This document shows positions 43,612 to 51,910 of a stretch of 64,000 bases of DNA, one piece after another. The stretch is from SZAS-103 sp038226665 (lineage in GTDB: Bacteria > Pseudomonadota > Gammaproteobacteria > Xanthomonadales > Xanthomonadaceae), in the NCBI GenBank assembly GCA_038226665.1, contig JBBRQI010000002.1, forward strand, positions 1-64,000. Reading direction: 5' to 3'. Positions within the stretch are counted from its first letter, which is position 1. Each line of letters begins with the position of its first letter. Position numbers and translations under genes: made by a program. The notes under the pieces were generated by a model. That model was not told the origin of the DNA and made no database searches. It saw only the letters and a list, made by a program, of their open reading frames with translations.

Positions 43612-45666
43612 TCAATCCTCTTCATGCTTCGGCTTGTACGCCTCGATCAACTGCTTCTGAACGGTCGCCGGCACCGGCTCGTAGTGACTGAAGTCGAGGC
43701 TGTAGCGGCCACGGCCGGCGGTGATGCCCTTGAGTTCGGCGGCGTAGCCTTCGAGTTCGGATAGCGGCACCTGCGCCTTGATCACGATCTCTCCGCTGTT
43801 GCCGGCGTCGGTGCCGTTGATGCGCGCGCGCTTGCCGGCGAGCGCGCCGGTGATGTCGCCCATGTGGCGTTCGGGCGCGGCGACTTCGACGCTCACGATC
43901 GGTTCGAGCACCTGCGGTTGCGCCTTGGCGATCGCATCGAGGAAGGCTTTCTTGCCGGCGGCGACGAACGCGACTTCCTTCGAATCGACCGTGTGGTACT
44001 TGCCGTCGTACACGATCACGCGGATGTCCTGCAGCGGATAACCCGCGACCGCGCCGCCTTCGAGCACCATGCGCACGCCTTTCTCGACCGCCGGAATGTA
44101 CTGGCCCGGAATCGTGCCGCCCTTGACCGCATCTTGGAACTCGAAGCCGCCGCCGCGCGGCAGCGGTTCGATGCGCAGGAAGACTTCGCCGAACTGTCCC
44201 GCGCCGCCGGTCTGCTTCTTGTGCCGGTGGTGGCCTTCGGCTTTCGCGGAGATCGTTTCGCGGTACGCGATGCGCGGGGGATGCGACTTCACCTCGACGC
44301 CGTAACGCGCCTTCATGCGTTCGAGCATCGTGCGCAGGTGCAACTCGCCGAGGCCGCGGATCACGGTCTCGTTCATTTCCTTGTTGTGTTCGATATGGAA
44401 ACAGGGGTCTTCTTCGGCGAGACGATGCAGCGCGGTCGAAAGTTTCTGTTCCTGCCCGCGCGTCGCGGCTTCGATCGCGAGCCCGAACATCGGTTTCGGG
44501 AATGCGTGCGGCTTGAGGTGGATCTGGTCCTCATCGTGCGAATCGTGCAACACCGCGTCGAAGTGGATTTCCTCGATCTTCGCGATCGCCGCGATATCGC
44601 CGGGAATCGCCTGATCGATCTCGACGTGGTCCTTGCCCTTGAGCTTGAACAAGTGGCCGACTTTGAACGGTTTCTTGCCGTCATCGATGAACAACTGGCT
44701 GTCGCGCTTGATCGTGCCCTGGTAGACGCGCAGCACGGACAACTTGCCTACGAACGGATCGTTGACGATCTTGAACACGTCGGCGATCACGTGCTTCTTC
44801 GGGTCTGGCTCGGCGACGATCGCTTGCGCATCGGGGCCGCTGCCTTTCACGAACGCGGGCGGGTTGGCTTCGGCGGGATTCGGCAACAGCTTCGCGGCGA
44901 TGTCGAGGATCGCGCGTACACCAGTGCCGGTGCGCGACGACGCGAAACAGATCGGCACCAGATGTCCTTCGCGCAGGCATTGCTCGAACGCATCGTGCAA
45001 CTCCTGCGGCGTCAGGCCGTCTTCGCCGAGGTCGAGGTAATGATCCATGACTGTTTCATTGATCTCGACGACCTGGTCGATGATCTGCTGGTGCCAGACC
45101 GACACCGGCCCGAGATCGGAATCGCCTTCGGGCTGGAAGAAGCAATCGACGGTGTTTTTGCCGTTGTCGCAAGGCAGGTTGATCGGCAGGCATTGCTTGC
45201 CGAAGGCTTCGCGCAGGTTGTTGAGCAAGGTGATCAGGTTGACGCCGTCGGCATCGATGCGATGCACGACCAGCATGCGCGAGCGCCCGCGCTCGGCGGC
45301 GTGTTCCATCATGCGTCGCGTGGAGTGTTCGATGCCGAGCGCGGCATTGACCACGATCGCACAGGTTTCGACCGCGTCGATCGCCGACAGCGCAGGTCCG
45401 CGAAAATCCGCGTAGCCGGGCGTGTCGATCAAGTTGATGTGCGCATTGGCGTGGTCGATCGACGCGATCGCGCTGCCGAGCGAGTGCTGGCGTTCGCGCT
45501 CCATCGGGTCGTGGTCGGACACAGTCGTGCCGCGCTCGATGCTGCCTGCCGTCTGGATCGTTCCGCCGGCATGCAGCAGGGCTTCGAACAACGATGTCTT
45601 GCCGGCACCAGTGTGGCCCACGAGGGCGATGTTGCGGATTTGCGCGGTGGTATGGGCGGGAGGCAT
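43612..45666 (-). CDS. Elongation factor G-like GTPase
   Basis: 684-aa EF-G paralogue (FusA2/EF-G-like family) with domains G, II, III, IV and V. G1 is GHTGAGKT (17-24) and G3 DTPG (81-84). The G4 motif, normally NKxD, reads HRID (135-138), so guanine specificity may be altered. Domain IV has HKKQTGGAGQFGEVFLRIEP. AGGAGA precedes ATG 45666. The family's role is unsettled (recycling or stress have been proposed); it is not the main translocase, which is usually encoded with tuf and rps genes. Confidence 0.9.
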   Translation of the reverse strand: MPPAHTTAQIRNIALVGHTGAGKTSLFEALLHAGGTIQTAGSIERGTTVSDHDPMERERQHSLGSAIASIDHANAHINLIDTPGYADFRGPALSAIDAVETCAIVVNAALGIEHSTRRMMEHAAERGRSRMLVVHRIDADGVNLITLLNNLREAFGKQCLPINLPCDNGKNTVDCFFQPEGDSDLGPVSVWHQQIIDQVVEINETVMDHYLDLGEDGLTPQELHDAFEQCLREGHLVPICFASSRTGTGVRAILDIAAKLLPNPAEANPPAFVKGSGPDAQAIVAEPDPKKHVIADVFKIVNDPFVGKLSVLRVYQGTIKRDSQLFIDDGKKPFKVGHLFKLKGKDHVEIDQAIPGDIAAIAKIEEIHFDAVLHDSHDEDQIHLKPHAFPKPMFGLAIEAATRGQEQKLSTALHRLAEEDPCFHIEHNKEMNETVIRGLGELHLRTMLERMKARYGVEVKSHPPRIAYRETISAKAEGHHRHKKQTGGAGQFGEVFLRIEPLPRGGGFEFQDAVKGGTIPGQYIPAVEKGVRMVLEGGAVAGYPLQDIRVIVYDGKYHTVDSKEVAFVAAGKKAFLDAIAKAQPQVLEPIVSVEVAAPERHMGDITGALAGKRARINGTDAGNSGEIVIKAQVPLSELEGYAAELKGITAGRGRYSLDFSHYEPVPATVQKQLIEAYKPKHEED

Positions 45667-46014
45667 CACGATTTCTCCTGTCGGCGAATGGGTGCGCATG
45701 GCACGACGCGTGGTGCGTCGATGCGATGCCGTAGCGGCATGGATTCCAGCGCTGCGGGCATGCGGCCCGGCCGCACAGGCAGCGCAGCCGTCCAGTGCAG
45801 CCTTGCAGTAGCGGCGGGGCAGGTCAAGGATGCAGCGCAACAATCAGCATTGGCAGGGGCTTTAGTGCATGCACTGGACGATCCTGAATGCGCGCTTTCG
45901 GCGCGCTGTCGCTGCGCTGAACGATTCCTAGCAGTAAGGTATGAATTCAGCTTGCAGATAGCCGATGCATCGCAGCATCGAATTCGACGCAATCCAGCGT
46001 CATTGGAGAACACA
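45667..46014. other. Divergent intergenic region, 348 bases, hairpin-rich
   Basis: Lies between the EF-G-like gene and the glycine-zipper gene and should hold both promoters. Hairpins: ATGCCG/CGGCAT (45726-45740), GCGCGC-TTTCG-GCGCGC (45890-45906), and CGATGC/GCATCG (45963-45980) close to the downstream start. A 12-base palindrome, AGTGCATGCACT, is at 45864-45875 and could be an operator. No clear consensus promoter and no gene seen. Confidence 0.5.
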
Positions 46015-46692
46015 ATGAAACGTCTTGCTGCCACCGCGATCACCCTGATGATGACCGCTGCGATCGGTACTGCGGCGGCAAGTCCGTTCGATCACAGTGG
46101 CAACCCCCAGAACCCCAGCCATCTTTACAACCCGGGTGCGGGCGAGCGCAATGCCAATATGCGTTACGACAACCGCAATGCCGGCGTTCGCTACGACAAC
46201 CGCTACGCGCGTGGCGACAATGATGGTCGTCGCTGGGAAGGTCGCGATCACGATGGTCGATGGGATGGTCACGACCGTGATAGTCGCTGGAACCGCTACT
46301 CGTATCGCTACTACCGTGGTTATTACGGTTACGGCGGCTATTGGGGCGGTTATCGCTCTTACTATCCGAGCGTGAGCGTTGCCTATGTCGGCGGCCCGGC
46401 GTATTACGCACAACCGTACTACGCAGCGCCGTATGCCTACGACAATGCGCCATACGCCTACGACAACGGCCCGCAAGCCTATCGCAATGGCTACGTCACC
46501 TGCGATCCGCGCGTGCGTTACAACAACAATGGCGGCAAGGTGATCGGCGCCTTGATCGGCGGCGTGCTCGGCAACACGGTCGGCAAGGGTGACGGACGCA
46601 CTGCCGCTACAGTTGCGGGCGCGGCGATCGGCTACGGCGTCGGCGCAAGCGTCGACAACGAACGTCGCTACGAGGATTGCGGCGGTTATTGA
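46015..46692 (+). CDS. Glycine-zipper 2TM domain protein
   Basis: 225 aa. Signal peptide MKRLAATAITLMMTAAIGTAAA; a hydrophilic repeat region with recurring RYDNR and RDxDGRW units (about 45-90); a Tyr/Gly-rich stretch (RYYRGYYGYGGYWGGYRSYY, PYAYDNAPYAYDNG); then a glycine-zipper hairpin (VIGALIGGVLGNTVGKGDGRTAA...GAAIGYGVGASV, about 172-210) of the 17-kDa-antigen/SlyB type. Probably outer-membrane associated. GGAGAACACA precedes the ATG. A strong terminator follows. Confidence 0.85.
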   Translation: MKRLAATAITLMMTAAIGTAAASPFDHSGNPQNPSHLYNPGAGERNANMRYDNRNAGVRYDNRYARGDNDGRRWEGRDHDGRWDGHDRDSRWNRYSYRYYRGYYGYGGYWGGYRSYYPSVSVAYVGGPAYYAQPYYAAPYAYDNAPYAYDNGPQAYRNGYVTCDPRVRYNNNGGKVIGALIGGVLGNTVGKGDGRTAATVAGAAIGYGVGASVDNERRYEDCGGY

Positions 46693-46722
46693 AAGCAACC
46701 GGTTTTAACTGGTGATCAAGAA

Positions 46723-46749
46723 CAGGGGTCTTCGGACCCCTGTTTTTTT
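46723..46749 (+). terminator. Rho-independent terminator after the glycine-zipper gene
   Basis: CAGGGGTC (46723-46730), loop TTCG, GACCCCTG (46735-46742), then seven T (46743-46749). A perfect 8-bp stem with an extra-stable tetraloop; the clearest intrinsic terminator I noticed in the window. Confidence 0.95.
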
Positions 46750-46809
46750 GCCTGTCTCGATGTCGACCCCGCACGGATCGCATAACATTCATTTCGAGTT
46801 GCGCCCGCT

Positions 46810-47769
46810 ATGCCAGGAGACGCCTTGAACCTGCCATCGCCCGCCTTGCTGCAGTCGATGCAACGCGCTTCGGCGTTGCTGCAGGCTGGCGATTTCGCCA
46901 GCGCAGGTGCGATGCTCGAGCAAGTATTGCGAACCGAGCCGCGTTTTGTCGAAGCCCATCGATTGCTCGGCGGTGCCCGGCAAGCGCTCGGCGATGATGC
47001 AGGGGCCGAGCGCGCACTGCGTGCCGCAGTGGAGATCGATCCGCGCTGGACGCCGGCACAGACGTCGCTCGGCGAATTGCTGGTTCACCTGGGCCGAACG
47101 GCTGAAGCCGAACCTGCGTTGCGCGCCGCCCTTGCCACTGGGCCCTACAACCTGCGTGCCGCTGTGATCCTCGCAAGACTATTGAACGAAGGCGCGCGCT
47201 CGCAGGAAGCACTGGATGTCTGCACAGCATTTGCGGGCGCAACTCAGGCCGACCCCGACCTCCTGACCCAGCAGGCAGTCGCGCTGTCTGCACTGGGTCG
47301 GAATGACGATGCGATCGCGGCATCTCGTCGCATCATCGAAGCCGTACCCGCAAATGCGATGGCCGAACTCAATCTCGCTTCCTTCCTCGACAATGCGGGA
47401 CATCATCGCGATGCCGAAAGCGCCACCCGGCGCCCGATAGGGAAAGGTGCGGACACGCCAGAAACCCACGTCCTGCTCGCACGCAGCCTGGTCGCGCTGA
47501 ACAGTTTCGACGAGGCAAAATCAGCCTTGTTGCGTGCAATCGCGCAGCGCGCGACCTACGCACACGCGCAACGCGATCTTGCGCAGCTGGTCTTGATGCT
47601 CAGCGGCGACGTCGGCACAGCCAGCGAGTTTCTCGATGCGGCATTGCGCACGCACCCGGACGACACCGTATTGCGCTTGAGCAAGGCACGCCTGCTCGAC
47701 GGCGCTGCCGTCGCAGTGCACGCTGCCGTAGCGCGATGTGGCGTGCGCGCGACGGAGCTTCGCGGATAA
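46810..47769 (+). CDS. TPR-repeat protein, possibly C-terminally truncated
   Basis: 319 aa with about seven to eight tetratricopeptide repeats filling residues 10-300 (LLGGARQALGDDAGAERALRAA, ...SLGELLVHLGRTAEAEPALRAA). No signal peptide. Similar TPR arrays are commonly fused to a sulfotransferase or 2OG-oxygenase domain; here the repeats end abruptly in AVAVHAAVARCGVRATELRG, which looks off-pattern, so a loss of the C-terminal part by frameshift or deletion is possible. Partner proteins unknown. Confidence 0.75.
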   Translation: MPGDALNLPSPALLQSMQRASALLQAGDFASAGAMLEQVLRTEPRFVEAHRLLGGARQALGDDAGAERALRAAVEIDPRWTPAQTSLGELLVHLGRTAEAEPALRAALATGPYNLRAAVILARLLNEGARSQEALDVCTAFAGATQADPDLLTQQAVALSALGRNDDAIAASRRIIEAVPANAMAELNLASFLDNAGHHRDAESATRRPIGKGADTPETHVLLARSLVALNSFDEAKSALLRAIAQRATYAHAQRDLAQLVLMLSGDVGTASEFLDAALRTHPDDTVLRLSKARLLDGAAVAVHAAVARCGVRATELRG

Positions 47770-47840
47770 TCCTTTTCGCATCGCTTATCATGACGCCATG
47801 CGCGTCACCGCGACGCGCCCACGCAACGCAATGAGCGACC

Positions 47841-50543
47841 ATGCCTGCTGCCGAACCCACGCCGCGCGCCGGCAATACCGACCGCACCGCGTCGCGCTGG
47901 ATCGTGCTCAAGTTCGGCGGCACCAGCGTCAGCGAGCGCAGTCGCTGGGACACCATCGGCGCGTTGATGCGCGAGCGCGCCGAACGCGACGGTGCACGGG
48001 TATTGGCCGTGGTGTCGGCGCTGTCGGGCATCACCAACGCGCTGCAAAACGCCATCGATGCCCACGCCGACGATGTCGCGTGCGCCGATCGCATCGCCAC
48101 GATCGTGCAACGCCATCGCACATTCGCACAGACGCTCGACCTTGATCCCGACATCGCGATCGGCGAACGCCTGCGCAAACTCGACGCGCTCCTTGCCGAC
48201 CCGCGCCGCGTCGGTGCGCGCCTCGACTGGCAGGCGGAGGTGCTGGCGCAGGGCGAGTTGCTGTCTTCGACCCTCGGTTCGGCATATCTGTCGAAGCAGT
48301 GCGCGGACGTCGGCTGGATCGATGCGCGCGACTGGTTGCATGCGGCGCCGCTTCCGAACCAGAACGAATGGGCGCGGCGCCTATCGGTTTCCTGCGACAC
48401 CATGATCAGCCCCGCAATGCGCGCTTGTTTCGGCGACAGGGAAACACTGTTGGTCACGCAAGGTTTCATCGCACGCAATGGCGATGGCGAGACCGCGATC
48501 CTCGGACGTGGCGGATCGGATACATCCGCCGCGTATTTCGGTGCATTGCTTGGCGCGCGGCGCGTGGAGATATGGACCGATGTCCCCGGCATGTTCAGCG
48601 CCAACCCTCGCCTGGTGCCGGATGCTCGCTTGCTGTCGCGCTTGGACTACGAGGAAGCGCAGGAAATCGCGACCACCGGCGCGAAGGTGCTGCACCCGCG
48701 CTGCATCCATCCGTGCCGCGACGCGAACGTGCCGATCTGGATCCGCGACACGATGCATCCGCAGATGGAAGGCACCGTTATCGCGCGTTCCGTCGAGAGC
48801 GTTCCGGGCGTCAAGGCGATCAGTTCGCGACGCGGGATCGTGCTCGTCGCCATGGAAACCATCGGCATGTGGCAGCAGGTCGGATTCCTCGCCGATATCT
48901 TCGAGCGCTTCAAGCGGCACGGATTGTCGGTGGACTTGATCGGTTCGTCGGAAACCAACGTCACCGTTTCGCTCGATCCCAGCGACAACCTGGTCAATTC
49001 CAACGTGCTCGAAGCGCTGTGCGCGGACCTCGCCGAAGTCTGTCGCGTCAAGGTCATTGCTCCTTGCGCTGCAATTACCCTGGTCGGGCGTGGCATGCGT
49101 TCGCTGCTGCACAAGCTCGGCGACGTCTGGGCGGAGTTCGGACGCGAGCGCGTGCATTTGATTTCGCAGTCGTCGAACGATCTGAACCTAACCTTCGTCG
49201 TCGACGAAGCCTTGCTCGATCAGGACGGCGCCGACGGCATGATGCAGCGCCTGCACGCGCTGCTGATCGCGTCGGGCGCGATGCCGGTGGATGAGTCCGC
49301 CATATTTGGGCCGAGTTGGCGTTCGCTGCATGCGGATGCGAAGTCGCGCAAGATTCCATGGTGGCAAGCGCAATGCGGTGCATTGCTTGATCTCGCCAAG
49401 CAAAGTACGCCGCGCTACGTCTATCACCTGCCGACCGTGCGCGACCGCGCGCGCGCGCTGATGGCGTTGCCCGCGATCGATCGCCGTTTCTATGCGCTGA
49501 AGGCCAATCCGCATGCGGCGATCCTGCGCACGCTGGAAAAAGAAGGTTACGGATTCGAATGCGTGTCGGGCGGTGAACTCGCGCATGTTTTTTCGATATT
49601 GCCAGATCTCGATCCGCGGCGCGTGCTGTTCACGCCGAGCTTCGCGACACGCGATGAATATGCCGACGCGGCAATACGCGGTGTCCGCATCACGCTCGAC
49701 AGCACGTTCCCGCTGAAGCACTGGCCCGAACTATTCCACGGTCACGACCTGATCCTGCGCATCGATCCGGGCTTCGGCCATGGTCATCACGAAAAGGTGC
49801 GCACCGGCGGCAAAGGCGCGAAGTTCGGACTCGATCCCGATGCGGTTCCCGGATTTCAGTCAGCGGCAAGTGCGATCGGCGCGCGCATCGTCGGCCTGCA
49901 CGCGCATATCGGCAGCGGCATCGCCGAGTCCTCGCACTGGGCCGATGTGTATGCGCGCCTGGCCAGCCTTGCCGACAGCATCGGCACGGTGTCGACGATC
50001 GATGTGGGTGGTGGTCTTGGCGTGCCCTACGAACCGGATGCAGCGCCATTCGATCTCGCTGCATACGGCGCGGCACTTGCTGCGATCAAGGCCGCGTATC
50101 CGCAATATGCGCTGTGGGTCGAACCCGGCCGCTGGCTCGTTGCCGAATGCGGCGTGCTGCTCACGCATGCGACGCAGGTCGTCGAGAAATCCGGCGTGCG
50201 TCGGCTCGGTCTCGACGCAGGAATGAATACGTTGTTGCGGCCGGCTTTGTACGGCGCGTTTCATCGCATCGCGAATCTGTCGCGCATCGACGATGCCGAC
50301 ATCGCGTTGTTCGATGTGGTCGGCCCGATCTGCGAAAGCGGCGACGTGCTCGGCCGTCGTCGCAAACTCCCCACTGCGACCGCTGGCGACGACGTATTGC
50401 TGATTGCCGATACCGGAGCCTATGGAGCATCGATGGCATCGAACTACAACATACGCGGCTTGCCCGGCGAATCCGTGCTTGACGACGGCGGCCTTGATGA
50501 AGGTACGTTTGATGAAAGCGGACTGGACGGAGACGCGCAATGA
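47841..50543 (+). CDS. lysAC: Bifunctional aspartate kinase/diaminopimelate decarboxylase
   Basis: 900-aa fusion of the first and last enzymes of lysine synthesis. Aspartokinase (about 18-480): KFGGTSV (Lys24), LGRGGSDTSA, WTDVPGMFSANP, then ACT domains (about 330-475). DAP decarboxylase (about 505-880): PLP Lys554 in FYALKANPHAA, HIGSG (689-693), EPGRWLVAECG, and GPICESGDVLGR. The last ~25 residues are Asp/Glu/Gly-rich. This fusion is characteristic of xanthomonads. The stop overlaps the murL start (ATGA). Confidence 0.96.
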   Translation: MPAAEPTPRAGNTDRTASRWIVLKFGGTSVSERSRWDTIGALMRERAERDGARVLAVVSALSGITNALQNAIDAHADDVACADRIATIVQRHRTFAQTLDLDPDIAIGERLRKLDALLADPRRVGARLDWQAEVLAQGELLSSTLGSAYLSKQCADVGWIDARDWLHAAPLPNQNEWARRLSVSCDTMISPAMRACFGDRETLLVTQGFIARNGDGETAILGRGGSDTSAAYFGALLGARRVEIWTDVPGMFSANPRLVPDARLLSRLDYEEAQEIATTGAKVLHPRCIHPCRDANVPIWIRDTMHPQMEGTVIARSVESVPGVKAISSRRGIVLVAMETIGMWQQVGFLADIFERFKRHGLSVDLIGSSETNVTVSLDPSDNLVNSNVLEALCADLAEVCRVKVIAPCAAITLVGRGMRSLLHKLGDVWAEFGRERVHLISQSSNDLNLTFVVDEALLDQDGADGMMQRLHALLIASGAMPVDESAIFGPSWRSLHADAKSRKIPWWQAQCGALLDLAKQSTPRYVYHLPTVRDRARALMALPAIDRRFYALKANPHAAILRTLEKEGYGFECVSGGELAHVFSILPDLDPRRVLFTPSFATRDEYADAAIRGVRITLDSTFPLKHWPELFHGHDLILRIDPGFGHGHHEKVRTGGKGAKFGLDPDAVPGFQSAASAIGARIVGLHAHIGSGIAESSHWADVYARLASLADSIGTVSTIDVGGGLGVPYEPDAAPFDLAAYGAALAAIKAAYPQYALWVEPGRWLVAECGVLLTHATQVVEKSGVRRLGLDAGMNTLLRPALYGAFHRIANLSRIDDADIALFDVVGPICESGDVLGRRRKLPTATAGDDVLLIADTGAYGASMASNYNIRGLPGESVLDDGGLDEGTFDESGLDGDAQ

Positions 50544-51910
50544 CCGAATTCAATCGCGATGCGATCGGTGCGTTCCGATTCGTGCGTTGCACTTTCGATG
50601 CGACGACCGGCATAGCGCGGCTGGTGTACGCGTTCGATGACGGTCCGGAGCTGACCGAGACGATCGCGTTTCCGGGCGCGCCGTTCCAATGCGATTCCGC
50701 GCGCGCCGAGGCTGTCGAAAAAGCGCTGCGCCTGTTGCACCTGATCGCTGGCGTGAGTTACTACAAGGCGGCGGTGGCGCCGGAGATTCGCATCGATGCT
50801 TATGCGATCGATGCGGATACGGCAGCGCTGCTAACCGAGGTTTACGAAAATGGACTCGGCGAATTCGCGTATCGCAATGGCTTGTCTCTGCGCGGGAAGA
50901 TTCGTTTTCCCCATGCAGCACCGAGTGCGCTGATCGCGCAGAGAACCGGCTTGGTGCCGCATACGCTGACGGCCATTGGCGGCGGCAAGGATTCGCTGGT
51001 GTCGATCGAAGCATTGCGCGCGGCGGCAGTCGAACAGACGGTGGCATGGATCGGATCGTCGCCGCTGATCGCTGCCTGCGCCGCACGCACCAGTTTGCCG
51101 ATGCTCAACATCACCCGCCAACTCGCGCCGCTGCTGTTCGAATACAACCGGCAGGGCGCGTACAACGGCCATATCCCGGTGACCGCGATCAACTCGGCGA
51201 TCCTCGTGCTCGCGGCGTTACTGCTTGGGTACGACCAGGTCGTGTTTTCGAACGAGCGATCCGCAAGTTACGGCAGCGAGATTCTCGACGACCAAGGCTG
51301 CGTCGTCGCCGAGGTCAATCACCAGTGGTCGAAAGGTTGGGCATTCGAGGACGCGTTCGGCGCATACGTCGAAAGACGGATCGCCGCAGATTTGCACTAC
51401 TACTCGTTGCTGCGGCCGCTGTCGGAGCTCGCTGTCGCATGGCAGTTCGCAAGGACGGATCGCTACGACGCGCACTTTTCCAGCTGCAACCGCAACTTCC
51501 ACATCCTCGGCGACCGCGCGGCCAATCGCTGGTGCGGGCAATGCCCGAAATGTCATTTTGTTTTTCTGGCCCTGGCTCCGTTCATGCCGAAGCCGCGGTT
51601 GATGGGAATCTTCGGACGCAACCTGCTTGACGAGCCAGCGCTCGCTCCAGGCTTCGATGCATTGATCGAATACCGCGACCACAAGCCGTTCGAATGCGTT
51701 GGCGAGGGCCGCGAGGCGCGCGCCGCATTCGCTGCACTCGCAACACGGCCTGCGTGGCGCGAAGACGCATTGGTCGAACGTTTCGCGCAGGAAGTCGCAC
51801 CGCAACTCGGCCTGGGTCTTGCGTCGATCGACGCGTTGTTGCCGCCGAGTGGCGAGCACCGCATTCCATCAGCGTTGTGGGACAAGCTGCGTGCGCATTT
51901 CGGAACTTGA
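50540..51910 (+). CDS. murL: UDP-MurNAc-L-Ala-L-Glu epimerase MurL
   Basis: 456 aa. In Xanthomonas oryzae MurL epimerises the terminal L-Glu of UDP-MurNAc-L-Ala-L-Glu to D-Glu in an ATP-dependent reaction, replacing glutamate racemase. Here GGGKDSLVSIE (147-157) is a PP-loop-like nucleotide site and Cys332-x2-Cys335-x2-Cys338 (WCGQCPKCH) a possible metal or redox site. FSNERSASYG and FSSCNRNFHILG are further conserved blocks. It sits between lysAC and murD2 with overlaps on both sides, which supports the call. Confidence 0.92.
   Translation: MTEFNRDAIGAFRFVRCTFDATTGIARLVYAFDDGPELTETIAFPGAPFQCDSARAEAVEKALRLLHLIAGVSYYKAAVAPEIRIDAYAIDADTAALLTEVYENGLGEFAYRNGLSLRGKIRFPHAAPSALIAQRTGLVPHTLTAIGGGKDSLVSIEALRAAAVEQTVAWIGSSPLIAACAARTSLPMLNITRQLAPLLFEYNRQGAYNGHIPVTAINSAILVLAALLLGYDQVVFSNERSASYGSEILDDQGCVVAEVNHQWSKGWAFEDAFGAYVERRIAADLHYYSLLRPLSELAVAWQFARTDRYDAHFSSCNRNFHILGDRAANRWCGQCPKCHFVFLALAPFMPKPRLMGIFGRNLLDEPALAPGFDALIEYRDHKPFECVGEGREARAAFAALATRPAWREDALVERFAQEVAPQLGLGLASIDALLPPSGEHRIPSALWDKLRAHFGT

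Noticed and set aside
43864..46692. 942-codon plus-strand frame opposite the EF-G-like gene
   Set aside because: It is the antisense of EF-G fused by read-through to the real glycine-zipper gene, which has its own start and ribosome site at 46015.
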